Source: Narthecium ossifragum
Taxonomy: Eukaryota; Streptophyta; Magnoliopsida; Dioscoreales; Nartheciaceae
NCBI GenBank assembly: GCA_963920575.1
Contig: OY986973.1
Location: forward strand, 22,177,851-22,241,850
Direction of reading: 5' to 3'
DNA length: 64,000 bases
Under the pieces are notes generated by a model. It had not been told where the DNA came from. It worked only from the letters and a program-made list of their open reading frames with translations, and made no database searches. The position numbers were made by a program, and so were the translations under genes. Below, one piece after another: positions 34,769 through 45,716 of the stretch (the first letter of the stretch is position 1; every line of letters starts with the position of its first letter).

Positions 34769-37700
34769 TCATTGCAATGGTTCAGTACATGTCTTTCGGT
34801 TATGATTCCCCTCGAGACCACAACGCGAACATTTCATGCTTCTCACATCCTCACCCCTTGATCTGATCCTTTTCTTCCTCGGCCTTCCTGGAGGCCTCCT
34901 GGATAACGGAGGGAGAATTACAGCTTCATCTGTGGACGCATGGTCCGGCTTATCAACAGTAGGAACGGGGTAAATAGGATATGAATAAGACATAGCATAT
35001 GCAGACTTGTGGAAATAAACATCCACAAACAAATTGAGGTCTTGTCCAGAAGCCATGATGCACGCGATAGCGTGGGAGCATGGCACACCATTCAATTGCC
35101 ATTTGCAACATGAACATGTCATCTTATCCAAATCAACTGAAACTGATGGATTCGATTCAACTTGGAATAGTGTACTCGTAGAATTCTTGACGAACCAAGT
35201 CTTTGCTTCCTCAAATGATGCATTAATTCGCCGATCGATCTCCGGACATATGCAAGAATTTCACTTTTTGCAAGCAGCCCCCCTATCTGCATGTACAAAG
35301 ACATTGTCAATACCAACAATTATCAATGTCAATTACCATAAAGATAAAAATGACTCAACAAACATGAATCCATAAATTAAATGTTACATTTTTAAGCTTT
35401 TAGACCGTACGTACCAGACAATTGTTGCATCAGTTTCGTCCGTATCATGTCCACCATATTAGTGATTGGAAGAAACCTTTCATTCTTAATCCATGAATTG
35501 AATGACTCGGCCGCACTGGAACACATCTCACCATACCTATTTCCTTTGAAATAGGCATTCACCCAATACTCCTTTGGTAGATTCAGCAAGAAACTCCCCG
35601 CAATCTTTCCACCCTCAGCCAAGAACTCATCAACCTTTTTCTGATAATGTTCGGCAGTCGGAGCATAGGCACATTCATAAAGCTTGTAACACATTTTATC
35701 CTTGAACTTACCACTGCAGCGCCTACGACCAAGAGCATCCATCAAATTTTGTTTCAAATGGAATAAACAATATGCATGAGGGCTCCTTGGAAACACAAAG
35801 GACGCAGCTTTTAAAAGCCCAGCGTTCCGGTCTGAAACAAAACTTATGATCCTGTCCTTTGAAACAATTTCTCTCAAACATTCCAAAAACCAAAACCAAT
35901 TAGCTTCGTTTTCAAAATCAACAATGGAAAATGCTAGCGGAAATAGACCTGCAAAATTGGATGTGGAAAGAACAAAAAAAGTGAGTAAACAGGAAACACA
36001 AAAATGAAGACCTCAACTACAATATGTAACTGTCAGAATAAATGGATTCTCCATTTTCATCTTTCTCACTTCATTTTCATCTTTCTTAATCATTTTCATC
36101 TTTGACATTCATTTTCATCTTTGATTATTCATTTTTCATCTTTGTTCAATCATATTTATCTTCGTGTCTGTCATTTTCATCTTTGTGTGTTAATTTTCAT
36201 CTTTGTCTTTCATTTACATATTTGGATCATTCATTTTCATCTTTCTCACTTCATTTTCATCTTTCTTAATCATTTTCATCTTTGACATTCATTTTCATCT
36301 TTGATTATTCATTTTTCATCTTTGTTCAATCATATTTATCTTCGTGTCTGTCATTTTCATCTTTGTGTGTAAATTTTCATCTGTCTTTCATTTACATATT
36401 TGGATCATTCATTTTCATCTTTGAATCATTCATTTTCATCTTTGAATCATTCATTTTCATCTTTCTCACTTCATTTTCATCTTTCTCGATCATTTTCATC
36501 TTTGACATTCATTTTCATCTTTGACAGTCATTTTCATCTTTGTTCAATCATATTCATCTTTGTGAGTGTCATTTTCATCTTTGTGTGTTTATTTTCATCT
36601 TTGGATCATTCATTTGCAGAGGTATCAAGCAATAACAAACTCAAGATAAGACTCTTACCTTGGTTGCCATCCTTGGCGGTGGCAGCCAACAAATGCCCTT
36701 TGAATTTTGTCTTCAAATGTGTTCCATCAAGGAAAAGCAATGGCCGACAAAATCTAAAACCATCTATGCAGCCCTTGAAAGCAACAAACATCCTTCTGAA
36801 ACGGCCAGAATTCTCATCAACTTCAATAGAAATACAAGATCCAGGATTTGCATCGACCGCGGCCCTAGAATACCAACGTAAATCTTCAAAAGATTCATCA
36901 TGGTCACCAAAAACGCTCTTCTTAGCCAACTCAACCCCTGACCATGCGTGGTCATAAGATATATGTAAACCATAGTTTGTTGTGAACTGCTTAACTATGT
37001 CAATAGGACGCGTCGGTGTCTTAGAACGTAACTGATCTTCAATCAGACTTGCAACCAGCTTAGAGCTCATCCGATTATGCTTATAGGCACGCGAAGCTGC
37101 TCCACATGTATGGACGTTAATAAGCTTCCTGATATAAAAGAACTCATTGATCGGTTCATGAGTAGCGTGCACCATCCAATCACAATCAGTACTATCTCTC
37201 TTCGGGCACTCCGCTGTGACTCTATGAGGCTCATTTCTCACAAAGTTGTACCCGTAGCCCGTTGCAAGTGATTGCTTCTGCAAACACAATCTAAAGTCCG
37301 TGACACCACCTTCAAATTTCTGCCCCACATGAGTGATAGATCGATCCCAACCAATCGTCATCAACGTCTTTTTCTGATGACGACAAAAACCAGCCAGCAT
37401 ATCAACCTCGGCTTCATCAGCGACATTCTCAATCTGTGAAGAACCCACATCACTTTCACTGCCACAAATGCTAAGACCAACAACCGAAACTCCCACATCA
37501 ATAAACTGGAGCCCCAAAGAACCTGCAACCGAAAACAATCCATCGAGATCACAATCCGATGCAATGACGCATCTCGGATGCCCAGGTATTGCATAATATA
37601 GCCGTAAGACATCCATAGACAGATTGGTCCATCTCTCACAAAGATGATTCACAAGCTGATGAAAAGAAGCCCCGATTCTCGCTTCCCAAACAACAGTATC

Positions 37701-37799
37701 ATCACCATACTTGCATAACAACAGCAACTTGTCCAACATATTATGATCCTGTACACACCACATGTCAACCGAGAATGCAAACCTTGGATTACAATGCAT
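34769..37799 (-). pseudogene. MURA transposase of the Kaonashi-type MULE, one in-frame stop
   Basis: Three exons on the minus strand: 37799-36659, 35948-35415 and 35286-34769, with GT-AG borders and matching phases, about 730 aa. The order is an N-terminal region with a MuDR-type zinc-binding segment (about residues 170-260), a DDE MULE transposase domain, and a SWIM zinc finger (CSCCKWQLNGVPCSHAIA), ending in a CCHC-like knuckle (CSRCGLEGNHNRKTC). The catalytic residues are Asp358 (FLDGTH), Asp420 (VSDRNAGL) and Glu528 (SSAAESFNSW), with the usual C441-x2-H444. A TGA at 35261-35263 interrupts the third exon (ACKK-stop-NSCICPEID) where related proteins have an ordinary residue. One base change would therefore separate it from an open frame. 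The first intron holds the same minisatellite as the partner gene. Confidence 0.88.
36055..36615. repeat. CATTTTCATCTTT minisatellite in MURA intron 1, with a 180-bp duplication
   Basis: About 27 units. Bases 36061-36180 recur unchanged at 36241-36360, and the following ~60 bp recur with a 3-bp loss, so a 180-bp block has been tandemly duplicated. The repeat keeps the same absolute strand as in the ULP-like gene, so it is antisense relative to the MURA transcript. Confidence 0.9.
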
Positions 37800-37868
37800 T
37801 AGAAGTAGAAACTAAAAGAAAATCAACCAAAAAACAAATAAGATCACACAATAATACTGAAGAAAGTA

Positions 37869-38254
37869 ACCAATAAATCAACAATAAAAACCTAATCAAC
37901 GATCTCAACAGCAAAATAACCACGGAATAAAACATCCAAAATACAAATTAAGAATCGTAATACTTACGAGGTAGAAGGAACGAGCAGGCGTCCACGTGCT
38001 AGGGTTCTCGAAGAAGACGGCGAATGATCCTCAAAGGACGACGACGACAACTACAAACATGACCAATAAATCAACAATAAAAACGCAATCAATGATCTCA
38101 ACAGCAAAATAACCACGGAATAAAACATCCAAAATACAAATTAAGAATCGTAATACTTACGAGGTAGAAGGAAGGAGCAGGCGTCCACGTGCTAGGGTTC
38201 TCGAAGAAGACGGCGAATGATCCTCAAAGGACGACGGCAACTACAAACAACTCG
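37869..38254 (-). repeat. 193-bp tandem duplication at the 5' end of MURA
   Basis: Two near-identical copies, offset 193 bp. On the minus strand each has a GC-rich leader-like segment ending in a good splice donor (CTACCTC/GTAAGT). This looks like a duplicated 5' UTR exon of the transposase gene. Confidence 0.8.
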
Positions 38255-38600
38255 CTGACACGAGTTAGTTCGTCGGAGGAAGACGACATCAACTAAACAT
38301 CGTCGACCGTGAACGACTGAGGAACAAGAGCCGATGGCACGTGTGCGGTGGATCATCCAAGGAAGACGAGACGAGGGAACGCGAGACGACGGAAGGCGAG
38401 ACGACGCAATAAGGATGCTACCATTGCCAAATAAGGTTATTTTAGACATTTCTATCATTAATACGTCACAGCTCATCACTGATGGGGTTTTAAACTTAAA
38501 ACGTAACTTGATGGGGTTTTTAATGATATTTCTTGTTAAAATGGGGTTAATGACAATTAACTATTGCATATATATAGCCTTGCAAAATTGTCTTAAAACT

Positions 38601-39105
38601 GTTTTAGTTGCATTTATACTCTTAATTGGACCTAATCAATGATTAGCCAGCACTTATGAATAGATCATCCGATTGGGCTCATTCGACATTGGATAGTTCG
38701 CGAAGTGGACCAGACGAGATCCAACAAAGATCTAGTAGTAGTTGCTGGATGGACCACACCGGAGTCGCTGGCTGCTCCTCGGTGCCGGAAAACACTCCTT
38801 ATTGCATGGAATGCTCTAATGGACCACAAACAGGAAACTGAACTGGAAAGATATATCCTAACTACTCAATATACACTGTCCTTGCTTGGGGACCATTAGT
38901 CCCAGGCCCCCAGCAATCACCTACCTTCTATCCAGATTATAAACTTATCTCATTATTTAAAACATAGCTCATGTTCTCCTGCAAAAAAATGGGGAAAAAT
39001 TACAGATTGTTCTCTGTTCTTTGTAGTTGTTCATTGGTTTTGCTGCCTTTGATCTTATATATGTTCAACAGCTTTTCATCTCTGTTCTGTATATGTGGGA
39101 GGAAT
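38601..39105. other. Region without a recognised gene
   Basis: Open frames at 38656-38899 on the + strand have no recognisable domain. The DNA may be the degraded 5' part of the LINE relic that follows. Confidence 0.35.
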
Positions 39106-40455
39106 CCAGTATCTCTCTTGCTGACTTAACTACTCAAGCAAAACTGCAGGCCATTCATTTCGCCATGAGTGAAGGACCTTCAGTCATAGGAAAGGTGTGC
39201 GCCAACTGCTAATTGAAAGTGATTGACACTTTGTTGTCGACACGATCAAAGGGCTCATTCCACCTGGGGGGGATGGATGGATGGATGGATGGATGTGTTA
39301 GTGTTTTGCATCAAATTTGGTGGGATATAGGTCATTTTTCTGATTTTCTTGTTTGTTATATTCAGAGAGAATGTAATTTCCTGGATGAGACGTTAGCAAG
39401 GCAGGTGAGAGCTGGGCAACAACTCTCAATGAGAGGGATCCTCATGTTGGACGAGCTTGTTGTTGGTAAAAAGGGCTCCGTACGCTTTTTGCAAAACATG
39501 CCCCCCCCGCCTCACTTTGGTTTCTTGCAAAAGAAGGCCTCAAATGTATACAAATTTCAATTTTACCTGTAGCTTTTCTCACATCCTATGCCATGTCATA
39601 TCCATGTCTATCCGATCATGTTTAAAAAATAAATGTGGCGAGTTGGTTTGACCGGTCGGTGAGCCTGTTCACGTCCACGTGATGCCATTCGCCGATGATA
39701 CAACGCATAGTAACACTGTAATACTCGCTTATTTATACGCGCTTATTTATATGTGTAGTTTTTTATACACTTATGTAATTACGCGTTAATTGATTTATGC
39801 GCGTGTTTATAAATTTTTGTCCCTGTGTTTAACAGGTTCAACTCAGTGTTAAGGTGGATGACACTATCTTTGACGATATCTTCAGTGGTCATTTGCCCCT
39901 TAATTAGTGTCCTCTTCACCGATTGCGACCATATGCTCCGCCTTGCCTTCATTTTCAGTGAACACAATGTTTAAGGCCGTGACTATCACGTCTACGACTT
40001 TCTATTCATTCTCAATCAGCGGGCCATCATGGCGCTTACTAGCAGTTTTCATATAAATATGCGTGTATAAAAAACTACACATATAAATATGCGAGCGAGT
40101 ACTATAGTGTTACGATGCGTCGTACCATTGACGAATGACATCATCCCACGTGGGCGCGAACAGCCTCTCCGACAAATCAAATTAACTCGCCGTCATCACA
40201 TCTCATTGTATTTAATGTGACATGTTTTTTATTTTATTTTTTAAATATGATTGGATAGACATGGGTTGGCATGGCATGTGATGTGAGAAAAGGCACGTAC
40301 AAAATTAAAATTTGTATAATTTAAAGTCTTGTTTTGGAGGAAAACATAGGGAGGTTTATTTTGAGCAATGGGCCCTCTCCTCTGGAGACTGTCATGTCCT
40401 ATAGTCGCTACGGCGACATCTTAGCTTCGGCTCAGCCGTAAAAAAAAAAAAAAGC
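39106..40455 (+). mobile_element. LINE relic, RNase H end, split by a foldback element
   Basis: The + strand reads an RNase H-like segment (TTQAKLQAIHFAMSEG, then FSDFLVCYIQRECNFLDETL with ARQ), interrupted by a TAG and by a TGGA microsatellite at 39271-39295. Coding fades at about 39485, where the foldback starts. After the foldback, 40376-40455 ends TTAGCTTCGGCTCAGCCGT plus about 15 A, the same tail type as the other LINEs here. I infer one LINE with the foldback inserted in its 3' UTR. Confidence 0.6.
39487..40375. mobile_element. Foldback element with arms of about 300 bp
   Basis: The left arm from about 39487 matches the inverse of the right arm ending about 40375. Shared blocks in order: CAAATTTCAATTTT / CAAATTTTAATTTT, CTTTTCTCACATC, CATGTCTATCC, TTTAAAAAATAAA, TCGTAACACTATAGTACTCG-like, and TATATGTGTAGTTTTTTATA. 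A loop of about 200 bp separates the arms. There is no coding capacity. The target duplication is not resolved. Confidence 0.75.
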
Positions 40456-41649
40456 TTCATCATGCATGTCAGAATTTTTTACGCATTAAATCGATTTCAT
40501 TATCGTTTTTTAGGTTACGTCTACTTAATTTTTTCTTACAATTCAAACTAAAATTATATTTTTAAGACTTTTTTACCGACCATCTATTCTCTCACCATAC
40601 AGTGCATTTAATGCACTTAATTTTATTCGTTTTCTCGATCTCTCTCGCTATCCATTCTCTCTCACCCTACAGTACATGCACTTATTCTCTTTTTCTCCGC
40701 CCCTTTTCTCTTTCACTTTCCTGTCTACCACTTAAAGATGGCAACGAGGCCGGGTGGGACGGGTCCCTCTTCCCCAAACTCTTTATCCTGAAACCTAACC
40801 TAGAACCCGATCCCACCCCGTCCAATAGTTACTGCACCTTGACCCCGTCTCACTGCGCTCTAAATTTTTTTGACATATTAAATATATTATATTTAATAAC
40901 ACATTAAAGACTTATCATCTTAAAAAGCAATCCAAATAAAACTTGTATCTATGAAATGATCAAAATATGAATTGTATCAATAACAACTCAAAAATATTAT
41001 CCAAATATGATCATGTTAAGACTTTTTAGAAAAATGAATTATAGTGAGGCAATATATTATTATATTAATTATTATAAATATCCAATCGAGGCGGGACGGG
41101 ACAGGAGTGTTCTTCCCCGACCCCGATCGGGGTTTTACACACTTCCTCCAAACCTGATTCTGAACCCGTTTAGGGTCCCCGAACCCGCCCCATTAGGGAT
41201 GGGGTGGGGCGGGGCAAATTGCCACCCCTACTCCCACTCTTCTGTCACTCTATGTTATATTTTAGGATGCAAACTTACGTGTCACAACAAGTATTTCTAG
41301 TATATATCTATGGTTAATATTGTGATTTTAATCAATTTTGTGGGAAAACAGAGTATTACTGAGAAATTAAAAAGAAATATTTAGAGAAACAATGTATTCC
41401 CGTGATATAAAGGAGAGCTTTTGTAAAACATAGTATTAACAGTAAAAACATAATATTATCACTCGTAAGAAAGATCTATGGATACAGGAAGAGCAATCAA
41501 AGAATGAAGAAGTCAAAAAAGAAAAAGAAAAAGAATGAGTATTTTAATGAAATTAAAAAAAAGAATCCGTCAAAAAACTAAAGTATTCTCGAGATAATAA
41601 TGAGTCTGTTGAAAAATATAGTATTGAAGATAAAAACATAATAAAAATA
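40456..41649. other. AT-rich intergenic DNA with a GC-ended MITE-like segment
   Basis: No gene. From about 40736 (GATGGCAACGAGGCCGGGT) to 41230 (GGGGCAAATTGCCACCCCTA) the two ends are GC-rich and roughly inverse (GGTGGCAA type), with an AT-rich middle, as in hAT- or PIF-like MITEs. The family assignment is weak. Confidence 0.4.
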
Positions 41650-43155
41650 GAAAAATGTTTCTCAGCCAACCTGTCCTTTGGTTGGCTCTCAGCCAACCTA
41701 ACGTGGCTGGGATGGATTGGCGACACGTGGCTGGAAATCGACGGTGGAGAAATATTACCCCACCTTTAGTTGCCCTAGCCGACCTCCACTTCTCCCCTTC
41801 TCCTCCTTCTCCCGCCGAGCTCCCATTCTCCTCATCCCGCCGGCGGGCGGTGCTCTCCTTCGTCGCGGGCTACTCCACCCGACCTCCTCCCGGCAGCTCC
41901 TCTACCCGGACCTCGCCTCCTCCACCCGAACCTCCTCCCGGTTCCTCCCGGTTTCTCCTCTGTCGCGGGTTACTCCACCCGACCTCCTCCCGGCAGCTCC
42001 TCCACCCGGACCTCGCCTCCTCCACCCGGACCTCGCACATTGACCATATTCACTACTTAAGGTATTTTTAGGTTGACTTCAAGCACATAGGATCACACAG
42101 TACTCAGTTGTTGGGATCATCATCATCATCAAGGAAACACAAAAATGGAGTCACCTTCGGCCTTTGGAGTAAATGAGACTACAAGGAACTTTAATGCAGA
42201 TTATAGGCAACACCTGCCACCACACTCCAAACTGGATTTGTAATGTTTGGAAAATGCAAGTGTGGGAAGAGGCCTGCTAGTTGGGTGAACTATTTTGATT
42301 GGTTTATTCAAGTTAATCCCTTTAAGTCTTCAACCGCAGAGACGAGTTAGCTCGAGCGGCCCATGTAAGGATGTCTGGTTCCCTGTAAACCTTAGGGCTC
42401 TAGCTTCGGCTTAATTTCTCAAAAAAAAAAAAAAACCGCAGAGCAACCCTTAAGGATTCCAGAAAATTGTGAAGGACAATATACGAGAATGGAAGAGGCC
42501 CGTGGATTACAACAAGATGGCTGTCATTTCATTCCACTTTTCGGCATCGAATCTCTTCCTTTGATCCACTTGCCCGAATCAAGTGAGCTCAACTGGAGGC
42601 ACAACATAGAAATTTTTTTTTGTGACAAATTGTATGTTATTAGTCCACTCTATTTATCTATGTAATTTATGGATGTATACAGCAGTTGTGTTCAAAGAAT
42701 TCTTTGTACAATGACTTTTTATCAATAGCAATTGCATATTTCTAGTGTTCATGAGTTGCTGAGTTTGTATCTATGAGTTGTTAATTTAAAAGAGCCGATA
42801 CTGTTTGCTTTTAGTAGACATATCAAGAACAACTCTTATTTCCTCAAGGTACTCTGGGATACATCAAACTCCATTTAGAAACAAAGTTGGGAAAAAAGGG
42901 ATAAGGAGAAGGGGAGATCGGCGGGATAAGGAGAAGCGGAGATCGGCGGAGGAGATCACCGCCGGCGGGCTAAGGAGAAGGGGAGGGGAGATCGGCTGGA
43001 GAAGGAGAAGGGGAGGGGAGGTTGGCTGAGAAGGAAGGAGAAGGAAGCAGAGAAAGCAGAGAGGAGAGGTGGTCAAAATTGATTCAGTTTTCAAAATGTG
43101 GACAAGTGTTGATTATCTATGCATGCCACGTCAGGTTGGCTGAATATCACGGCTC
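41650..43155. mobile_element. Mutator-like element (possible Pack-MULE) hosting a SINE
   Basis: The element is 1506 bp, flanked by a perfect 9-bp target duplication ATAAAAATA (41641-41649 and 43156-43164). The termini share TCAGCCAACC at the same distance from each end, and inverse CTCAGCCAACC blocks recur inside. GC-rich inverse segments (about 41780-41860 and 42895-42985) continue the pairing. The middle (about 42145-42620) reads weakly as a protein with a KCKCGKRPASW motif, like a GRF-type zinc finger, interrupted by the SINE at 42342-42433. No transposase is present. Confidence 0.8.
42342..42433 (+). mobile_element. Short tRNA-like SINE with a LINE-type tail
   Basis: A 92-bp insert flanked by a perfect 10-bp target duplication AACCGCAGAG (42332-42341 and 42434-42443). 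The head ACGAGTTAGCTCGAGCGG resembles a tRNA with a Pol III A box; a B-box-like GGTTCCC follows about 25 bp later. The tail is TAGCTTCGGCTTAATTTCTC followed by A's. The tail closely matches the 3' end of the LINE at 22165-24611, from whose machinery it would be mobilised. It sits inside the MULE at 41650-43155, so it is younger than that element. Confidence 0.75.
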
Positions 43156-43164
43156 ATAAAAATA

Positions 43165-44364
43165 ACTTGTTGTGACTATGGATACTACTCACATCTCTAA
43201 TAAGTGATGAATACTCCTCCTAAATGAAAGAAGTCAGAGGAAAAAAAAAAGATGTAGATGGATTTCTATAGCAATATAAAAAAAACGACGAAGGTAAGGA
43301 CCAAAGGAGAAAGTCAATGATGGCACTACTATTAAACTAAGAAGAACAATAATAAATTAATTCTCTCATATATATTAATGAAAAAAGATTTGTGCACGTG
43401 GTTTTTCAGTCATGTATACTACACATAGCTTATGTGGCCATGTATTATTGACTTACGTGATGGGAACCAATAGATACGAGTGAATCTGAACCGTTAAAAG
43501 TGATCATGTACGATGCACATACCTACGTGGTATGTACCGATCACTTCTCTTAAAATTTACTTCAATTATGTCAAGAATCCCACGAGAAATGCGTTATGAT
43601 TCCCTGCATAGAGAGGGGGAAGAGAAGCCTGGAGAGAGAGGAGAAGCCTAGATAAAGAGAGAGAAGAAGCCGGAAGAGAGAATAAATGGGCTAGAGAGAA
43701 GAAGCCGGGAGAGAATGAATGGGCTGCATTTAATGTGCATCCATGTGTGAAAGAGAGAGAGAGGATGGCAGACCACATTAATTAGGGGGCAAAACCGTCA
43801 TGAAAGATGGGTTTTTGGTTGAAATTGTAAATAAAAAGTAAAACGCCCTTAAATTGTAAAATCGATAGTGAATAAGGTTTAAATTATAAATAATTCTGCA
43901 TGTCATAGAAATGATACAAATCTTGATGTGTGACATGTTTATAATTGTCCAATCTGATCATTTGGGCCTTATCATCATAACTTTGTTGAACCATCATAGC
44001 ATTCATATATAGTTTACATTTCGGATCTACATAGAATTGGACCCCCAACCCGAAACTGGCTATCAGATTCGAACTTTAGGATCCGGACTGAGATCTGATG
44101 GGTCGGATCCGGGTACTGGGGTTGTCGGTTTTTGGGATCAACCGTTTGTTAAACTTCTTTGGTTGGGGATAGGATGGGATAACCCTTATCTCAAATAGAA
44201 TGGGGTTAGTGGAATGAAGATAGGATGGGTTAGTCAGTCTTTTGAAAATAAACTTTATTCAATCACAGTACGATTTCCACGACAATCAAGTAAAAAAAAA
44301 CATTTTAACATTTCGAGTAAGATAAGATATAAAAATATTTATTTTAGGATCGCCCTTGAGTAGA
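43165..44364. other. Intergenic DNA, no gene seen
   Basis: GA-rich at 43605-43770 (AGAGAGAGAAGAAGCC-type repeats), otherwise AT-rich. At 44140-44260 a GGGATAGGATGGGATAACCC-like segment resembles one end of a hAT-like MITE; an inverse, weaker match (CCGTTTGGAACGGGG inverse) lies at 45630-45665. Confidence 0.4.
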
Positions 44365-45030
44365 GCATGGCACGAGACATGCCACATGACATGGTCATGC
44401 ACATCAATGCAACACCATACATGCCCATTTATATTATACTATATTATATTATTTATTATTAATATATATTAATAATAATAATATAAAATCAATACTTTTC
44501 TATATGAAGTGGACCAATCTTGATATGACATGTGACATGTGGGACCCGCTTATATTAATACTTTATTATAACATATTATTGATATTATTTAATATACTAC
44601 GCATAGAAAAATGTTTATACACGCTTTAAAAAACGCAAGCGAATATTTTTGTGAGTGTATAAAATTTTTTGCGTGCATGGTGACATTTTTGTGTGTGTTT
44701 GTTTTTCTACGTGCAAATTTTTTTGTAAGCACATAAATATTTTTGTATGCATTTTTATGAGCATATAAAAACTTTTGCGCATGTAAAAATATTTTCATAT
44801 TTATAATGTATTAAATAATATTATTAGAATAAAATATTAATAAAGTGGGTCTCATATGTTATGTGTCATATCATAATTGGTCCACATCATATAAAACTTT
44901 TATTTTTATATTATTTTAATAAATATATTTAAAATAAAAATTATTATATTAATATAAGTGTGTTCACGTGGGGATGCATTGATGTGCATGGCCATACCAC
45001 GTCACCATATCATGCCATGTGACGATACGA
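44365..45030. repeat. AT-rich foldback element with arms of about 300 bp
   Basis: The arms pair around about 44700. Outer blocks are CATGACATGGTCATGCACAT on the left and the inverse of GATGTGCATGGCCATACCAC on the right, then GGACCAATCNTGATATGACA, TGGGACCCNCTT, and inner CATNAAAATTTTTNGCGTGC-like segments. No coding capacity. It resembles the 39.5-40.4 kb foldback in style but not clearly in sequence. Confidence 0.65.
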
Positions 45031-45716
45031 TCCTTCTTGCGTCTGTCGTGGGTGGAGGCTTCGTGAATGTTGCCAACGGCCATGATGCAGGCAAGAACGC
45101 TCTCAACACCACGGAGCCATACGATACGGTGGAGGGCGTATGAGTATCGCTGCTAGCGATGACAGAGGAGCGGGCGTCTGCCAGCGAAAGCAAATGAGTG
45201 GCCATCGATAGGGGAGGGATTCGTCGATGGAGGTGTTGAAAAAGACGAGATCAGTTCGTAATATTATGTTTTATTATAATATATTTTTACTCTATTTTAC
45301 GTAATTATATAATAGTATAAGTTTTGTATGGTTTATGTACAAATATAAAAAACTTAACTTAATAATTTATTTAAATATTATAATATTGGCGTCAAGAGTT
45401 TTTTTATTCTTGATCAAATCTTCAATATATCTTTAAGGGCCTTTTCGGTATTTACTAATAATAAAATATAATTCCTATCTTAATATGACATTCTAGAACC
45501 AAACATCAATTTTTTTTTTTCTAAATGATCATTACTGATTTATTTTTATTTTTTAATCAAACATAAAATATGGGATAGCTTTATCACTATGATTATCCCA
45601 TTTTTTTTAAAACATAATTAAAAAGCCCTTAACCCGGATAGGATATCCCCGTTCCAAACGGCCCCTTCTTTTACCGCTTTTGTCCCCTCCTCCTCTTCCC
45701 GCCGTTCCCAACGGCT

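Larger units (their letters stand above)
28676..38600. mobile_element. Kaonashi (KI)-type Mutator-like element, about 9.9 kb
   Basis: One element carries a ULP1-like protease gene on the + strand (29176-33875) and a MURA transposase on the - strand (34769-37799), tail to tail. Their introns share one minisatellite. ULP1-like genes inside MULEs define the Kaonashi group described in plants. The left end adjoins the LINE relic. The ends match those of the shorter relative at 3.74-6.13 kb, with subterminal AAAACCCC blocks rather than long perfect terminal repeats. The boundaries are good to perhaps 50 bp and I could not find a convincing 9-bp duplication. Confidence 0.8.

Noticed and set aside
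29570..36615. CATTTTCATCTTT repeats as a CRISPR-like array or centromeric satellite
   Set aside because: The window is plant nuclear DNA. Units are about 20 bp with no unique spacers, and they are confined to introns and gaps of one transposon.
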